The notes under the pieces: generated by a model
Databases searched by the model: none
Seen by the model: the letters and a program-made list of their open reading frames with translations, nothing else
What the model was told of the DNA's origin: nothing
Part shown: positions 1-9,823 of the stretch, one piece after another
Layout of the letters: each line of letters begins with the position of its first letter
How positions within the stretch are numbered: position 1 is the stretch's first letter
Translations under genes and position numbers: made by a program
Source of the DNA: Pseudidiomarina planktonica
Lineage (GTDB): Bacteria > Pseudomonadota > Gammaproteobacteria > Enterobacterales > Alteromonadaceae
Direction of reading: 5' to 3'
DNA: 64,000 nucleotides
Assembly (NCBI RefSeq): GCF_900177775.1
Contig: NZ_FXWH01000004.1
Location: forward strand, 1-64,000

Positions 1-56
1 CCTTGCTGCCTTGAGGCATCAACCTAAGTTGTGTTTCTCCGTGACAGCGGCGGCGA

Positions 57-84
57 ATTATAAGGATCGTAACGGCCAACGCAA
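57..84 (-). promoter_or_regulatory. Promoter reading left out of the window
   Basis: On the minus strand there is a -35 TTGCGT (79-84), a 16-base spacer and a perfect -10 TATAAT (57-62). A G+C-rich stretch (TCGCCGCCGC) follows immediately, as in growth-rate-controlled promoters. Its transcript would leave the window at base 1, so the target gene is not visible. A short palindrome TGCCTTGAGGCA lies in the transcribed leader at about 7-18. The layout matches the S10 and tRNA-Leu promoters in this window. Confidence 0.6.
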
Positions 85-271
85 GATCTTTTTAGAAGAA
101 AAATTCTGACTGCTCATTTATTGCACTCCCATTGAACTTTGCGGGCATTTTCTGGTCTGATTCAGTACACTTTCTACGCAACAGCTGCTATGTTGCTATG
201 CAGAGTTAATAAATATAACAATAACCGCGACTAATAGCGGAAGACTTCAAACTGCAGCGACAAGGATTATT

Positions 272-1117
272 ATGGTTCGAGTACCCCATAGCTTACTTAC
301 GTGCGCGATTTTAACCGCTCTCTCGTTCACTACCTGCAAAGCTATCGCTTTACCCCAGACTACCGAATCGCAATCTTCACCTCAGCAGGAACGAGGCTCC
401 GTAGTTGTAGATGATAAACAACAACGTTTGACTAAAGCCTATGAGCGTTTACTTGATCAACAGCTAAAACAGAACTTAAGTATTGTTCGCTCCGTTAGAG
501 TTTTAGTAAACAACTACCCAGAACATATTAATCCCATTTTAAATGCCGCTTTTAATAAAGAACCTCGCCATTACTCACATATTATTCGGGCTGCCATACT
601 GACCGAACCAGCATTAACGCAAGACATTGTTATTACTTCAATAGCTCGCGATATGGATAGTCCGGCAAATATTGTGCGTATTGCCATAAAGGCAGAGCCT
701 GGCTACATAGACGATATAGTGCGAGCGGCCAGCCTAATAGCTCCATATGAGTTAGATAGCATTGTGCAGGCAGCGGTTGAGAGCGATCCTGAGATGACGC
801 AACAGGTGTTAATGTCCGCCAACGATACCTCACCAGGCAAACTAGCCCAGTTTATGGATAGCGCATTAAACGCGTTGCCGGCTTTAGGTGATTACTTGCT
901 AAGCACTATGCAATCAATTATTCCTTATCTTGATAAAGATGTTTCACCAGAAGAACAGGAATTGATGCAACGTGAGAAAACCAAAGATATATTGCGCGGA
1001 GCATTACAGGCAGGCATGACTAAGGAAGAGATTGAATCGGCTGCAACAGCTGCAGGGTTAAATACTCAAGATTTAGATAGCGTTGCGCTGGAACTCCACA
1101 ACGCGCCGCCGAATTGA
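272..1117 (+). CDS. Exported protein with ~15-residue proline-led helical repeats, function unknown
   Basis: I do not recognise this 281-residue protein. The N-terminus looks like a signal peptide (hydrophobic stretch about 8-26, then polar Gln/Ser-rich sequence), so it is probably periplasmic or outer-membrane associated. From about residue 77 to 205 the sequence falls into units of about 15 residues. Each starts with Pro and carries a pattern like I-x-x-A-A in the middle, for example PRHYSHIIRAAILTE, PGYIDDIVRAASLIA and PYELDSIVQAAVESD. This suggests stacked short helices. The C-terminus is a separate charged helical stretch. An AAGGAT ribosome site precedes the ATG. A weak promoter (TTGCTA 193-198, TATAAC 214-219) is possible. 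The gene ends at the terminator shared with rplQ. Confidence 0.75.
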   Translation: MVRVPHSLLTCAILTALSFTTCKAIALPQTTESQSSPQQERGSVVVDDKQQRLTKAYERLLDQQLKQNLSIVRSVRVLVNNYPEHINPILNAAFNKEPRHYSHIIRAAILTEPALTQDIVITSIARDMDSPANIVRIAIKAEPGYIDDIVRAASLIAPYELDSIVQAAVESDPEMTQQVLMSANDTSPGKLAQFMDSALNALPALGDYLLSTMQSIIPYLDKDVSPEEQELMQREKTKDILRGALQAGMTKEEIESAATAAGLNTQDLDSVALELHNAPPN

Positions 1118-1150
1118 TTTGTTTCAGCTAATTTTTCTTAAATAATACAT

Positions 1151-1183
1151 AAAAAAAAGCCGACCCTAAGGTCGGCTTTTTTT
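1151..1183. terminator. Bidirectional intrinsic terminator
   Basis: An 8-bp stem (AGCCGACC / GGTCGGCT) with loop CTAA is flanked by eight A on the left and seven T on the right. It can therefore stop transcription both ways: the repeat-protein gene from the left, and the alpha operon (after rplQ) from the right. Confidence 0.93.
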
Positions 1184-1199
1184 ATGTTCATTAACTAAC

Positions 1200-1598
1200 T
1201 TACTCTTCAGTTGCTTCTACAACTTCAGCATTGTCAGCTTCTGGACGGCCTACTAACTCAACATAAGCCATAGGTGCGTTATCACCAGCACGGAACCCAC
1301 ATTTAAGAATGCGAGTGTAACCGCCTGGACGTTCTTGATAACGTGGACCCAGTTCGTTGAACAGCTTACCTACAACTTCGCTATCACGGGTGCGAGAGAA
1401 AGCCAGACGGCGATTAGCCACACTGTCTTGCTTCGCTAATGTGATTAGCGGCTCAACCACACGACGCAGTTCTTTAGCCTTTGGCACAGTGGTTTTGATC
1501 ACTTCGTGACGAACCAAAGAACTTGCCATATTGCTGAACATCGCTTTGCGATGGCTGCTGTTACGGTTGAGTTGACGACCACTCTTACGATGGCGCAT
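1200..1598 (-). CDS. rplQ: 50S ribosomal protein L17
   Basis: L17 of the large subunit, 132 residues (about 127 in E. coli). The very basic N-terminus ([19 protein letters not shown]) and the following FSNMASSL are family hallmarks, and the C-terminus ends in an acidic tail (AEVVEATEE). It is the last gene of the alpha operon, about 40 bases after rpoA, and is followed by the bidirectional terminator. Confidence 0.98.
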   Translation of the reverse strand: MRHRKSGRQLNRNSSHRKAMFSNMASSLVRHEVIKTTVPKAKELRRVVEPLITLAKQDSVANRRLAFSRTRDSEVVGKLFNELGPRYQERPGGYTRILKCGFRAGDNAPMAYVELVGRPEADNAEVVEATEE

Positions 1599-1637
1599 AC
1601 CTATACCCTTCTCAGTAAATCTTTATTTACAGTGACC

Positions 1638-2627
1638 TTAGTCTTTATCGACTAAGCTTGACGGAGGCCAGTTCTCTAAGCGCATACCCAGAGACAGACC
1701 GCGTGAAGCCAATACGTCTTTGATTTCTGTAAGCGATTTCTTACCCAAGTTAGGCGTTTTTAACAGCTCAACTTCGGTACGCTGTACCAGGTCACCAATG
1801 TACTGAATAGCTTCAGCCTTCAAACAATTCGCTGATCGAACAGTTAACTCTAAATCGTCAACTGGACGTAAAAGAATCGGATCAAATTCCGGCTTCTCTT
1901 CTTTTTCTTCTGGCTCGCTCATGTCGCGTAGCTCAACAAAGGCTTCTAACTGCTCAGCCAAAATTGTTGCTGCACGGCGAATAGCTTCTTCAGGATCTAA
2001 AGTGCCATTCGTTTCCATGTCGATAACCAGTTTATCCAAGTCAGTGCGTTGCTCAACACGTGCAGAATCTACACTGTAAGCAATGCGCTCAACCGGACTA
2101 AAAGAAGCGTCAACAAGAAGACGACCAATTGGACGTTCTTCATCATCTGCTGACTTGCGAGCACTCGCAGGCACATATCCGCGACCACGTTCAACCTTAA
2201 TACGCATAGATAACTCTGCGTCGCCGGTTAACGTACAAATCACGTGCTCAGGATTAACGATTTCAACGTCGCCATCATGAGTAATATCGCCTGCCTTGAC
2301 AGGGCCCGCTCCGGATTTGGTCAAGGTCAGTGTCGCTTCATCTTTGCCTTCCATGCGCACTGCCAAACCTTTCAGGTTCAACAGAATTTCGATGATGTCT
2401 TCTTGAACACCCTCTTTACTGCTGTACTCGTGCAATACACCATCGATTTCTACTTCAGTCACTGCCACTCCAGGCATGGACGAAAGTAAAATACGGCGAA
2501 TGGCATTACCCAGCGTATGACCAAAGCCACGCTCTAGAGGCTCCAAAGTCACCTTTGCGTGGGTCGGGTTGATTTGCTCAATATCGACTAGCCTTGGCTT
2601 AAGGAATTCGGTAACAGAACCCTGCAT
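1638..2627 (-). CDS. rpoA: DNA-directed RNA polymerase subunit alpha
   Basis: Alpha subunit, 329 residues, the same length as in E. coli. The N-terminal half (to about 235) carries the dimerisation and beta/beta' contact domain ([17 protein letters not shown]). An acidic linker ([11 protein letters not shown]) leads to the C-terminal domain, which binds UP elements and activators. There RSANCLKAE preserves the DNA-contacting Arg265, Asn268, Cys269 and Lys271. It sits between rpsD and rplQ in the usual alpha-operon order. Confidence 0.99.
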   Translation of the reverse strand: MQGSVTEFLKPRLVDIEQINPTHAKVTLEPLERGFGHTLGNAIRRILLSSMPGVAVTEVEIDGVLHEYSSKEGVQEDIIEILLNLKGLAVRMEGKDEATLTLTKSGAGPVKAGDITHDGDVEIVNPEHVICTLTGDAELSMRIKVERGRGYVPASARKSADDEERPIGRLLVDASFSPVERIAYSVDSARVEQRTDLDKLVIDMETNGTLDPEEAIRRAATILAEQLEAFVELRDMSEPEEKEEKPEFDPILLRPVDDLELTVRSANCLKAEAIQYIGDLVQRTEVELLKTPNLGKKSLTEIKDVLASRGLSLGMRLENWPPSSLVDKD

Positions 2628-2652
2628 TGTGTCCTCTCTTTATGCTTGAGCT

Positions 2653-3273
2653 TTACTTAGAGTAAAGCTCTACGATCAACTGTTCGTTAATTTCAGCAGA
2701 CAAATCTGCGCGATCTGGAAGACGCTTGAACTGACCTTCCAACTTGCTATTGTCTACTTCCACCCATACTGGCTTCTCGCGTTGTTCTGCAAGTTCCAGC
2801 GCAGCAGCGATGCGCGCCTGCTTTTTCGCTTTTTCGCGAACAGACACAACATCTTCCGGACGAACTTTGAACGACGGAATGTTGACTACCTGGCCATTCA
2901 CTACGACACCTTTGTGACTGACCAGCTGACGAGCTTCTGCACGGGTAGACGCGAATCCCATACGGTAAACGACGTTATCCAGGCGTTGCTCAAGCAATTG
3001 CAGCAAGTTCTCACCAGTGTTGCCTTTAATACGGGCAGCTTCTTTATAATAATTACGGAATTGCTTTTCCAGAATGCCGTACATACGGCGAACTTTTTGC
3101 TTTTCACGTAACTGTAAACCGTAATCAGACAAACGGCCGCGACGTGCGCCGTGCTGACCCGGTGCGCTTTCGAGTTTACATTTCGTTTCGATTGCGCGGA
3201 CGCCGCTTTTCAGGAACAAATCTGTTCCTTCGCGACGACTCAGTTTGAGTTTTGGACCCAAATATCTAGCCAT
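2653..3273 (-). CDS. rpsD: 30S ribosomal protein S4
   Basis: S4, 206 residues as in E. coli. It is a primary 16S rRNA-binding protein that nucleates small-subunit assembly. The N-terminus ([16 protein letters not shown]) and the S4 RNA-binding fold at about 95-160 ([20 protein letters not shown]) are intact. In enterobacteria S4 also represses its own operon by binding the rpsM leader. The matching leader sequence is present here near 4045-4135, so the same feedback is likely. Confidence 0.98.
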   Translation of the reverse strand: MARYLGPKLKLSRREGTDLFLKSGVRAIETKCKLESAPGQHGARRGRLSDYGLQLREKQKVRRMYGILEKQFRNYYKEAARIKGNTGENLLQLLEQRLDNVVYRMGFASTRAEARQLVSHKGVVVNGQVVNIPSFKVRPEDVVSVREKAKKQARIAAALELAEQREKPVWVEVDNSKLEGQFKRLPDRADLSAEINEQLIVELYSK

Positions 3274-3303
3274 GATCTTTCTCCAACTATCGTATGACGC
3301 CTG

Positions 3304-3693
3304 TTAAACGCGACGTTTCTTAGGCGGACGACAACCGTTGTGAGGAATAGGTGTAACATCAGTGATGTTGGTGATGCGATAACCTACCGCATTTAGTGCA
3401 CGAATCGATGATTCGCGACCAGGTCCAGGACCTTTCACAAACACTTCCAAGTTCTTTAAACCATATTCCTTCGCCATTTCTCCAGCGCGTTCTGCAGCTA
3501 CCTGAGCAGCAAACGGAGTAGATTTACGTGAACCACGGAAACCTGAACCACCTGCAGTTGCCCATGAGAGCGCATTACCTTGCCGATCAGTAATGGTCAC
3601 AATGGTGTTATTGAAAGACGCATGTACGTGTGCCATGCCATCTGCGACTTGTTTCTTAACGCGTTTACGAGAACGAGTTGGTGTTTTAGCCAT
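3304..3693 (-). CDS. rpsK: 30S ribosomal protein S11
   Basis: S11, 129 residues, a platform protein of the small subunit that contacts mRNA near the Shine-Dalgarno helix. The conserved block [17 protein letters not shown] and the basic C-terminus ([12 protein letters not shown]) are intact. It lies between rpsM and rpsD with short gaps, in standard alpha-operon order. Confidence 0.98.
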   Translation of the reverse strand: MAKTPTRSRKRVKKQVADGMAHVHASFNNTIVTITDRQGNALSWATAGGSGFRGSRKSTPFAAQVAAERAGEMAKEYGLKNLEVFVKGPGPGRESSIRALNAVGYRITNITDVTPIPHNGCRPPKKRRV

Positions 3694-3707
3694 GTCTCAC
3701 TCCCCCC

Positions 3708-4064
3708 TTATTTACGAATAGGTTTACGCGGGCCTTTACGGGTGCGCGCATTTGTTTTAGTGCGCTGTCCACGTAGAGGTAAGCCACGACGATGACGTAG
3801 ACCACGGTAACATCCCAGGTCCATCAGTCGTTTGATGTTCATTGATACTTCGCGACGAAGGTCACCTTCAACAGCGAATTTACCCACTGCTTCACGAAGT
3901 AAATCTAATTTCTCTTCTGACAAAGAGCCAATCTTAGTATCTTCCGCAATACCTGTTGCAGCTAAAATGTGCTGCGAACGAGTACGGCCAATACCGTAGA
4001 TAGCAGTCAAGGCAATGACTGCATGCTTATTGTCAGGAACGTTAATGCCAGCGATACGGGCCAC
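3708..4064 (-). CDS. rpsM: 30S ribosomal protein S13 (GTG start)
   Basis: S13, 118 residues, in the small-subunit head at the inter-subunit bridge. Two in-frame GTG codons lie at 4070 and 4064. I choose 4064 because GGAG lies 8 bases before it and the product then begins [16 protein letters not shown], as in the family. The 4070 codon would leave only 2 bases after GGAG. The C-terminus (GPRKPIRK) is the usual basic tail. It is the first gene of the alpha operon, with a GTG start as in the E. coli gene, where the start sits inside the S4-binding pseudoknot. Confidence 0.95.
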   Translation of the reverse strand: MARIAGINVPDNKHAVIALTAIYGIGRTRSQHILAATGIAEDTKIGSLSEEKLDLLREAVGKFAVEGDLRREVSMNIKRLMDLGCYRGLRHRRGLPLRGQRTKTNARTRKGPRKPIRK

Positions 4065-4135
4065 TAACACGTCTCCTTTAGTTTATGAGGTACACCAGTA
4101 CGAAAAGCCCGTTAGGATACTCAACCGGTGACCTG
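4045..4135 (-). promoter_or_regulatory. Alpha-operon leader: S4-binding pseudoknot around the rpsM start
   Basis: The 133 bases between rpmJ and rpsM keep sequence I recall from the enterobacterial alpha leader (Rfam Alpha_RBS type): TTGAGTATCCT, then ACGGGCTTTTCG, then GTAC, then AGGAG and the GTG start. In E. coli this RNA folds into a pseudoknot spanning the start codon, and S4 traps it in an inactive state. Sequence and position support the same role. The fold has not been computed, and the exact ends are approximate. Confidence 0.75.
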
Positions 4136-4197
4136 ATTGCAAACAAATCAAAGCCGCAGCCAAGAATCAAATTCCGGCCGCGGACTTCTTCATCGAA

Positions 4198-4311
4198 TTA
4201 ACCTTGCCGTTGCTTGTGTTTCGGGTCAGTACAAATGACTCGAACAACACCGTTACGCTTAATAACTTTACAGTTACGGCAGATTTTCTTCACGGAAGCA
4301 CGAACTTTCAT
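4198..4311 (-). CDS. rpmJ: 50S ribosomal protein L36 (zinc-binding type)
   Basis: A 37-residue protein beginning [19 protein letters not shown]. Cys11, Cys14, Cys27 and His32 form the zinc ribbon of the C+ type of L36, so this cell needs zinc for this copy. A zur gene lies elsewhere in the window, and any zinc-free paralogue would be outside. The gene lies between secY and rpsM, as in other gammaproteobacteria. Confidence 0.95.
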   Translation of the reverse strand: MKVRASVKKICRNCKVIKRNGVVRVICTDPKHKQRQG

Positions 4312-4336
4312 TGCTACACTCCGTATTTATCTAACC

Positions 4337-5665
4337 CTACCGGCCGTAGCCCTTCAGGTTAGCTTTCTTCAGGACCGAGTCATATTGATGAGACATCATA
4401 TGAGTTTGGACCTGTGCCATAAAATCCATGATAACCACAACGATAATCAATAGAGACGTACCACCAAAATAGAATTGTACGTTCCACGCAATCATCATGA
4501 ACTCAGGAACCAGACAGACAAAGGTAATGTATAAGGCACCAGCCAACGTCAATCGCGTCATCACTTTATCAATATACCGCGAGGTTTGTTCACCTGGGCG
4601 GATGCCCGGAATAAACGCGCCTGACTTTTTCAAGTTATCTGCTGTCTCGCGAGGGTTGAACACCAACGCGGTATAGAAGAAACAGAAAAAGATAATCGTG
4701 GCAGCATAAAGCATCACGTACAGTGGTTGCCCTGGCGATAACGTCAGAGACACTTCCTGTAAGAAATTTGCAACCATGCCTTCGCCTTGGCCGAACCAAG
4801 TTGCGATAGTACCTGGGAACAAAATGATACTTGATGCAAAGATTGGTGGAATAACACCAGCCATATTTACCTTAAGCGGTAAATGTGTGCTTTGTGCAGC
4901 AAAAACCTTACGGCCTTGCTGACGTTTTGCGTAGTTTACCACAATTCGACGTTGTCCGCGTTCAACGAATACGACGAAGTAGGTTACTGCAAAAACGATG
5001 ACACCAATCAATAACAATAACAACAAGTGAAGATCACCCTGACGTGCCTGTTCTATCGTTTGCCCTACGGCAGACGGTAGTCCTGCAACAATACCGGTGA
5101 AAATTATAATAGAGATACCATTACCAATCCCACGCTCGGTAATTTGTTCACCTAACCACATTAAAAACATGGTACCGGTAACCAAACTCACCACAGCAGT
5201 GAAGTAAAACGCAAAGCCAGGGTCAATGACCAGGCCCGGCATTAAACTCGGTAAGCCAGTAGCTATACCGATAGATTGGAAAATCGCTAGGACCAGTGTT
5301 CCCCAACGGGTGTACTGACTGATTTTACGCCGACCCGCCTCACCTTCTTTCTTAAGCTCTGCCAACCGCGGATGAACCACGGATGCCAGCTGCATAATAA
5401 TTGAAGCTGAGATGTACGGCATAATACCAAGCGCAAGTACCGATGCACGCTCTAAGGCACCACCACTGAACATGTTAAACATGGCCACAATGGTGTCTCG
5501 TTGCTGATCGAATAATTGCGCCAGTACATTGGCATCAATACCAGGAATAGGCACAAAGGAGCCCGCACGGAACACAATAATCGCGCCGAGTACGAACAGC
5601 AGGCGACGTTTCAGTTCCGACAAGCCACCTTGAGCTCTGTTTGATTCCAATCCTGGTTTAGCCAT
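4337..5665 (-). CDS. secY: Protein translocase subunit SecY
   Basis: Core channel of the Sec translocon in the inner membrane, 442 residues (443 in E. coli), with about ten membrane segments. Recognisable blocks are the N-terminal [14 protein letters not shown], the plug region with [19 protein letters not shown], and the cytosolic loops that bind SecA and the ribosome ([25 protein letters not shown]). It is the penultimate gene of the spc operon, 5 bases after rplO. Confidence 0.99.
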   Translation of the reverse strand: MAKPGLESNRAQGGLSELKRRLLFVLGAIIVFRAGSFVPIPGIDANVLAQLFDQQRDTIVAMFNMFSGGALERASVLALGIMPYISASIIMQLASVVHPRLAELKKEGEAGRRKISQYTRWGTLVLAIFQSIGIATGLPSLMPGLVIDPGFAFYFTAVVSLVTGTMFLMWLGEQITERGIGNGISIIIFTGIVAGLPSAVGQTIEQARQGDLHLLLLLLIGVIVFAVTYFVVFVERGQRRIVVNYAKRQQGRKVFAAQSTHLPLKVNMAGVIPPIFASSIILFPGTIATWFGQGEGMVANFLQEVSLTLSPGQPLYVMLYAATIIFFCFFYTALVFNPRETADNLKKSGAFIPGIRPGEQTSRYIDKVMTRLTLAGALYITFVCLVPEFMMIAWNVQFYFGGTSLLIIVVVIMDFMAQVQTHMMSHQYDSVLKKANLKGYGR

Positions 5666-5670
5666 TAGAC

Positions 5671-6105
5671 CTATCCTTCGATTTTGCCGCCAGCAGCTTC
5701 AATAGCTTCGCGGGCGCCTTTGGTAACCTTGATGCCGTTGACAGTGACAGCACGATTGATTTCGCCAGACTTAATCACTTTGACGTTCAATACGTTTTTG
5801 CGAATTAGGCCAGCATCTTTCAATACCGCCAAATCAACAACATCACCTGCAACTTTAGCAATCTCTGCCAAGTTCACTTCTGCAGTCGTAATTGACTTGC
5901 GTGAAGTAAAACCGAACTTAGGCAAGCGACGCTGAATTGGCATCTGACCGCCTTCAAAACCTGGCTTCACGGTACCGCCAGAACGTGATGTCTGACCTTT
6001 GTGACCGCGACCCGCAGTTTTGCCGAGACCCGAACCAATACCGCGTCCAAGACGCTTCTTGCTTGTCTTAGCGCCAGGTGCAGGCGCGATAGTATTTAAA
6101 TACAT
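5671..6105 (-). CDS. rplO: 50S ribosomal protein L15
   Basis: L15, 144 residues as in E. coli. It is a late-assembly large-subunit protein contacting 23S rRNA. The extended Gly/Lys/Arg-rich N-terminus ([19 protein letters not shown]) and [18 protein letters not shown] are typical. The gene is packed between rpmD and secY with gaps of 4-5 bases, implying translational coupling. Confidence 0.98.
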   Translation of the reverse strand: MYLNTIAPAPGAKTSKKRLGRGIGSGLGKTAGRGHKGQTSRSGGTVKPGFEGGQMPIQRRLPKFGFTSRKSITTAEVNLAEIAKVAGDVVDLAVLKDAGLIRKNVLNVKVIKSGEINRAVTVNGIKVTKGAREAIEAAGGKIEG

Positions 6106-6109
6106 CGTA

Positions 6110-6292
6110 TTAACCCTCCACCTTTACCATATAAATAACTTTATTAACCATGCCACGAACGGCTGGGGTATCTTCCAGCTCGACCGTGTGGTTAATACGG
6201 CGCAGACCCAAACCACGTAGTGTAGCGCGGTGTTTTGGTAAACGACCGATTGAGCTACGCGTCTGTGTTACTTTGATTGTCTTTTTCGCCAT
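6110..6292 (-). CDS. rpmD: 50S ribosomal protein L30
   Basis: L30, 60 residues, the short bacterial form. [20 protein letters not shown] matches the family signature. It lies 6 bases after rpsE and 4 bases before rplO in conserved spc-operon order. Confidence 0.97.
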   Translation of the reverse strand: MAKKTIKVTQTRSSIGRLPKHRATLRGLGLRRINHTVELEDTPAVRGMVNKVIYMVKVEG

Positions 6293-6298
6293 TGTTCA

Positions 6299-6805
6299 TC
6301 ACCCCAAAATGTCTTCAACGCGCAATCCACGCTTCGCCGCTACTTGCTCCGGCGATTTCATGTTGTACAGCGCTTTAATAGTCGCGCGTACTACGTTGAT
6401 TGGGTTGGTTGAACCATATGCTTTAGACAGCACGTTGTGCACACCGGCTACTTCTAGTACTGCACGCATCGCGCCACCGGCGATGATACCTGTACCTTCA
6501 GAAGCTGGCTGCATGAAAACCTGTGAACCTGAGTGACGGCCTTTAACAGGATGCTGCAAGGTATCACCTTTCAGCTGTACGTTCACCATGTTACGACGCG
6601 CTTTTTCCATTGCTTTTTGAATAGCAGCTGGAACTTCGCGAGCTTTACCGTAACCAAAGCCAACTTTACCCTGACCATCGCCAACTACAGTTAGTGCTGT
6701 GAAGCTAAAGATACGACCACCTTTAACTACTTTTGCAACACGATTAACTGTAATCAACTTCTCTACCAGTTCACCGTTTTGAGCTTCTACATTTGCATTT
6801 GCCAT
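6299..6805 (-). CDS. rpsE: 30S ribosomal protein S5
   Basis: S5, 168 residues, which helps form the mRNA entry site and decoding fidelity region. The N-terminal double-stranded-RNA-binding-like fold (about 13-76) contains [20 protein letters not shown] and the Gly-rich loop [16 protein letters not shown]. The second domain ends with GLRVEDILG. The start has an AGGAG site and lies 9 bases after rplR. Confidence 0.98.
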   Translation of the reverse strand: MANANVEAQNGELVEKLITVNRVAKVVKGGRIFSFTALTVVGDGQGKVGFGYGKAREVPAAIQKAMEKARRNMVNVQLKGDTLQHPVKGRHSGSQVFMQPASEGTGIIAGGAMRAVLEVAGVHNVLSKAYGSTNPINVVRATIKALYNMKSPEQVAAKRGLRVEDILG

Positions 6806-6814
6806 GTTCGTCTC

Positions 6815-7168
6815 CTAGAACTGAAGTCCAGCTTCACGAGCAGCGTCTGCTAAAGCAGCAACGCGACCGTGGTATTTAAAACCACTGCGATCAAAAGCAA
6901 CCTCTTTAAGGCCTTTCTCAATCGCTCGTTCAGCAATCAACTTACCAACTACTTTGGCAGCATCAACGTTACCAGTTTTACCAACCTGGTCGCGAATCGC
7001 TTTCTCAGCAGTAGAAGCTGAAGCTAGTACTTCAGAACCGTTCGGTGCAATCAGCTGTGCGTAAATATGCCGTGGAGTACGGTGAACGACCAGTCGGTTT
7101 GCACCCAACTCTTGCATTTTCTTACGGGTGCGAGTTGCACGACGTAAGCGAGCTGTTTTTTTGTCCAT
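6815..7168 (-). CDS. rplR: 50S ribosomal protein L18
   Basis: L18, 117 residues as in E. coli. It binds 5S rRNA together with L5 and L25. The basic N-terminus ([18 protein letters not shown]) and the C-terminal [20 protein letters not shown] are family signatures. The gene is tightly spaced between rplF and rpsE. Confidence 0.98.
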   Translation of the reverse strand: MDKKTARLRRATRTRKKMQELGANRLVVHRTPRHIYAQLIAPNGSEVLASASTAEKAIRDQVGKTGNVDAAKVVGKLIAERAIEKGLKEVAFDRSGFKYHGRVAALADAAREAGLQF

Positions 7169-7177
7169 CGTTTTACC

Positions 7178-7711
7178 TTACTTTTTCTTGGCTTCTTTAC
7201 GGCGCACTTGCTCATCAGCGTAACGCACACCTTTGCCTTTATAAGGCTCAGGCTTACGGTAAGCGCGGATGTTAGCGGCCACTTGGCCTACTAAATGCTT
7301 GTCTACACCTTTAACCACAACCTCAGTTTGTGCCGGAGTTTCAATTGTAATTCCTTCCGGAATTGCAAACTCCACAGGATGTGAGAAACCTAATGTTAAG
7401 TTCAGTTTGTTACCTTGTGCTTGCGCACGGTAACCAACACCAACCAACAGAAGTTTACGCTCATAACCCTGCGTGACACCAACCACCATGTTTTGTAGTA
7501 TCGCGCGAGCGGTACCAGCCTGTGCGTTAGAGTTTGCAACTCCTTCGCGGGCTACAGTACGCAGCTCACTGTCTTCTCTTACGAGTTCAACAGCATCGTT
7601 AACTACTAGGCTCAATGAGCCTTTGGCACCTTTAATTGTTACTTCCTGACCGTTTAGCGCAACTTCAACGCCGGCAGGAATGGCAATGGGTGCTTTAGCA
7701 ACACGTGACAT
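7178..7711 (-). CDS. rplF: 50S ribosomal protein L6
   Basis: L6, 177 residues as in E. coli. It lies near the sarcin-ricin loop of 23S rRNA. Two tandem L6 folds are visible, the second with [20 protein letters not shown] and the signature [11 protein letters not shown] near the C-terminus. It is in spc-operon order, rpsH-rplF-rplR. Confidence 0.98.
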   Translation of the reverse strand: MSRVAKAPIAIPAGVEVALNGQEVTIKGAKGSLSLVVNDAVELVREDSELRTVAREGVANSNAQAGTARAILQNMVVGVTQGYERKLLLVGVGYRAQAQGNKLNLTLGFSHPVEFAIPEGITIETPAQTEVVVKGVDKHLVGQVAANIRAYRKPEPYKGKGVRYADEQVRRKEAKKK

Positions 7712-7724
7712 TTCCTACCTCCTA

Positions 7725-8117
7725 TTACGCTACGTAGCCGAGGATCTCACCACCGAGACCTGCGGTACGCGCAGCACGGTCAGTCATCAGACCTTTCGAT
7801 GTTGAAACAACTGCGACCCCTAAACCACCCATAACTTTAGGTAATTCGTTGCGTTTCTTATAGATACGCAGACCAGGGCGACTTACGCGCTCAATCGTTT
7901 CAATAACAGGGCTGCCTTCAAAGTATTTCAGCGTAATTTCAAGTTCAGCTTTAACTTCACCTGAAACGCTAAAATCCGTGACATAACCTTCTTCTTTCAA
8001 AACCTGAGCAATTGCCAGTTTTTGCTTAGATGAAGGCATCTTCACGGTAACTTTGTTAGCACCCTGAGCGTTGCGGATTCGTGTGAACATATCCGCAATC
8101 GGATCTTGCATGCTCAT
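7725..8117 (-). CDS. rpsH: 30S ribosomal protein S8
   Basis: S8, 130 residues, a primary 16S rRNA-binding protein that represses the spc operon post-transcriptionally in E. coli by binding near the rplE start. The N-terminal [18 protein letters not shown] and the C-terminal signature [19 protein letters not shown] are intact. It is followed 13 bases later by rplF. Confidence 0.98.
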   Translation of the reverse strand: MSMQDPIADMFTRIRNAQGANKVTVKMPSSKQKLAIAQVLKEEGYVTDFSVSGEVKAELEITLKYFEGSPVIETIERVSRPGLRIYKKRNELPKVMGGLGVAVVSTSKGLMTDRAARTAGLGGEILGYVA

Positions 8118-8141
8118 ATTTGTTCTCCCGTGACTCGTGGC

Positions 8142-8447
8142 TTACCAGCTAGCTTTTTTCAAGCCAGGAATTTCACCGCGCATCGCTTTCTCACGAACCT
8201 TGATACGGCTCATTCCGAATTTACGCAGGAAACCATGTGGACGACCCGTTACACGACAGCGGTTACGCTGACGGACAGGGCTAGAATCACGCGGAAGGCT
8301 TTGCAATTTCAGCACGGCTTCCCAACGCTCTTCATCCGAAGTTTTCGGATCACTAATCACAGCTTTCAGTGCGATGCGTTTTTCAGCGAATTTTGCAACA
8401 AGCTTAGTACGCTTGTGCTCACGCATTTTCATTGACTCTTTTGCCAT
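8142..8447 (-). CDS. rpsN: 30S ribosomal protein S14 (long, zinc-free type)
   Basis: S14, 101 residues, in the small-subunit head. It is the long C-minus form: only one cysteine ([10 protein letters not shown]) and no CxxC pairs, so no zinc is expected, unlike L36 here. The C-terminus [23 protein letters not shown] region is typical. It lies 11 bases after rplE and 24 before rpsH. Confidence 0.98.
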   Translation of the reverse strand: MAKESMKMREHKRTKLVAKFAEKRIALKAVISDPKTSDEERWEAVLKLQSLPRDSSPVRQRNRCRVTGRPHGFLRKFGMSRIKVREKAMRGEIPGLKKASW

Positions 8448-8458
8448 AACTCTACACC

Positions 8459-8998
8459 TTACTTCTTGAACGGGAAGCTAAAGGCAGCGAGCAAAGCGCG
8501 AGCTTCGTCATCAGTGCCAGCAGTAGTGGTGATAGTGATATCCAGACCACGAACCCGGTCGACTTTGTCATAGTCGATTTCAGGAAAGATAATCTGTTCA
8601 CGTACGCCCATACTGTAGTTTCCGCGACCATCAAAAGATTTCGGGTTAAGACCACGAAAATCGCGAATACGTGGAATAGCAATCGAAACTAATCGTTGCA
8701 AGAAATCCCACATACGTTCGCCACGCAGAGTCACTTTACAGCCAATCGGGAAGCCTTCACGGACTTTGAAGCCGGCGACAGATTTACGAGCTAATGTGCG
8801 AATTGGACGTTGACCAGCAATTGCTTCAAGGTCCGCCGCAGCATTGTCTAAAATCTTTTTGTCTGCCAGAGCTTCACCAACACCCATATTCAGGGTGATT
8901 TTTTCAATCCGAGGGACTTGCATGACGCTGTTGTAGCTGAACTCTTTAACCAGTTCAGGAACTACTGATTCTCTGTAAAAATCATGCAGTTTCGCCAT
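8459..8998 (-). CDS. rplE: 50S ribosomal protein L5
   Basis: L5, 179 residues as in E. coli, part of the 5S rRNA complex at the central protuberance. The signature [20 protein letters not shown] is near residue 25, and [20 protein letters not shown] is close to the C-terminus. In E. coli the S8 repressor site overlaps the rplE start. The 19-base gap after rplX may hold an equivalent, but I could not show a fold. Confidence 0.98.
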   Translation of the reverse strand: MAKLHDFYRESVVPELVKEFSYNSVMQVPRIEKITLNMGVGEALADKKILDNAAADLEAIAGQRPIRTLARKSVAGFKVREGFPIGCKVTLRGERMWDFLQRLVSIAIPRIRDFRGLNPKSFDGRGNYSMGVREQIIFPEIDYDKVDRVRGLDITITTTAGTDDEARALLAAFSFPFKK

Positions 8999-9017
8999 CG
9001 TAAAACTCCAAATTTAA

Positions 9018-9335
9018 TTAAATGATTGTGTTGTCGTTTGATTTGAAGACACGAACTTTCTTGCCTTCTTCAAAACGAAAACCAACACGATCTGCTTTAC
9101 CAGTCTCTGGGTTGTAGATCGCTACGTTAGACACGTGGATTGAAGCTTCCTGCTCCATAATGCCGCCAGGAACATTCAAAGCCGGATTTGGCTTCTGGTG
9201 TTTCTTGACTACATTCACGCCTTCAACGATAACGCGATCTGCACCGGCAACAACTTTAAGCACTTTCCCGCGCTTACCTTTGTCTTTACCGGCCAGGACT
9301 ACTACTTCGTCATCACGTTTAATTTTTGCCGCCAT
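9018..9335 (-). CDS. rplX: 50S ribosomal protein L24
   Basis: L24, 105 residues, an assembly-initiating 23S rRNA-binding protein with a KOW motif ([18 protein letters not shown]) at the N-terminus. An upstream in-frame start at 9374 would overlap rplN. I choose 9335 because AAGGAGT precedes it with good spacing and the product starts [11 protein letters not shown] as in the family. It is 10 bases after rplN. Confidence 0.96.
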   Translation of the reverse strand: MAAKIKRDDEVVVLAGKDKGKRGKVLKVVAGADRVIVEGVNVVKKHQKPNPALNVPGGIMEQEASIHVSNVAIYNPETGKADRVGFRFEEGKKVRVFKSNDNTII

Positions 9336-9345
9336 AACTGACTCC

Positions 9346-9714
9346 TTACAGTACTTCTGGTGCCAGAGAAACAATTTTCATGAACTGCTCAGAGCGTAGT
9401 TCACGAGTCACTGGTCCAAAGATACGAGTGCCAATCGGCTGTTGATTGTTATTTAACAAAACAGCCGCGTTGCGGTCAAAACGGATGACTGACCCGTCTT
9501 GACGACGGACGCCTTTCTTGGTGCGAACGACCACCGCGTTAACAACATCACCTTTCTTCACTTTTCCGCGAGGAATCGCTTCTTTAACAGAAACTTTAAT
9601 GATGTCGCCGATATTCGCGTAACGGCGGTGCGAACCACCCAGAACCTTAATACATTGTACGCTGCGAGCGCCGGAATTATCGGCCACTTCCAGAGTAGTT
9701 TGCATTTGGATCAT
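9346..9714 (-). CDS. rplN: 50S ribosomal protein L14
   Basis: L14, 122 residues, at the subunit interface. [32 protein letters not shown] and the C-terminal [12 protein letters not shown] are diagnostic. It is normally reached from rpsQ within about 200 bases. Here rpsQ lies 9.3 kb away, so rplN is the first gene of an independent spc-alpha transcription unit with its own promoter and a leader hairpin. Confidence 0.98.
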   Translation of the reverse strand: MIQMQTTLEVADNSGARSVQCIKVLGGSHRRYANIGDIIKVSVKEAIPRGKVKKGDVVNAVVVRTKKGVRRQDGSVIRFDRNAAVLLNNNQQPIGTRIFGPVTRELRSEQFMKIVSLAPEVL

Positions 9715-9734
9715 TAGTAGTGCTCCGCTTGATT

Positions 9735-9757
9735 AAAAAAACAGACCCTCTCGGGTC
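9735..9757 (-). terminator. Terminator-like hairpin in the rplN leader (possible attenuator)
   Basis: Read on the minus strand: stem GACCC / GGGTC closed by a GAGA (GNRA-type) loop, then TG and seven T, ending about 20 bases before the rplN ATG. It lies downstream of the proposed spc promoter. It could stop part of the transcripts after about 75 bases, or only shape the leader. The 5-bp stem is short for a strong terminator. Confidence 0.5.
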
Positions 9758-9814
9758 GCTGCTAGTCCATACACAATTATTTGTGTAAGACTTCCCCATA
9801 TAAAAGGGCGGCGA

Positions 9815-9823
9815 ATTGTAACA
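9815..9823 (-). promoter_or_regulatory. Proposed spc-operon promoter (extended -10)
   Basis: The minus strand carries TGTTACAAT, an extended -10 (TG-n-TACAAT), followed directly by the G+C-rich discriminator TCGCCGCC. The S10 and leftmost promoters of the window have a similar -10/discriminator junction. No good -35 is visible at 16-18 bases. Transcription would start near 9808, giving a leader of about 95 bases. A promoter is expected here because the S10 operon ends at its own terminator. Confidence 0.5.

Noticed and set aside
2083-3111. Several plus-strand open frames (66-109 codons) opposite rpoA and rpsD
   Set aside because: They lie wholly antisense to certain ribosomal and polymerase genes, have no ribosome site or recognisable product, and are shadows of the real codon pattern.
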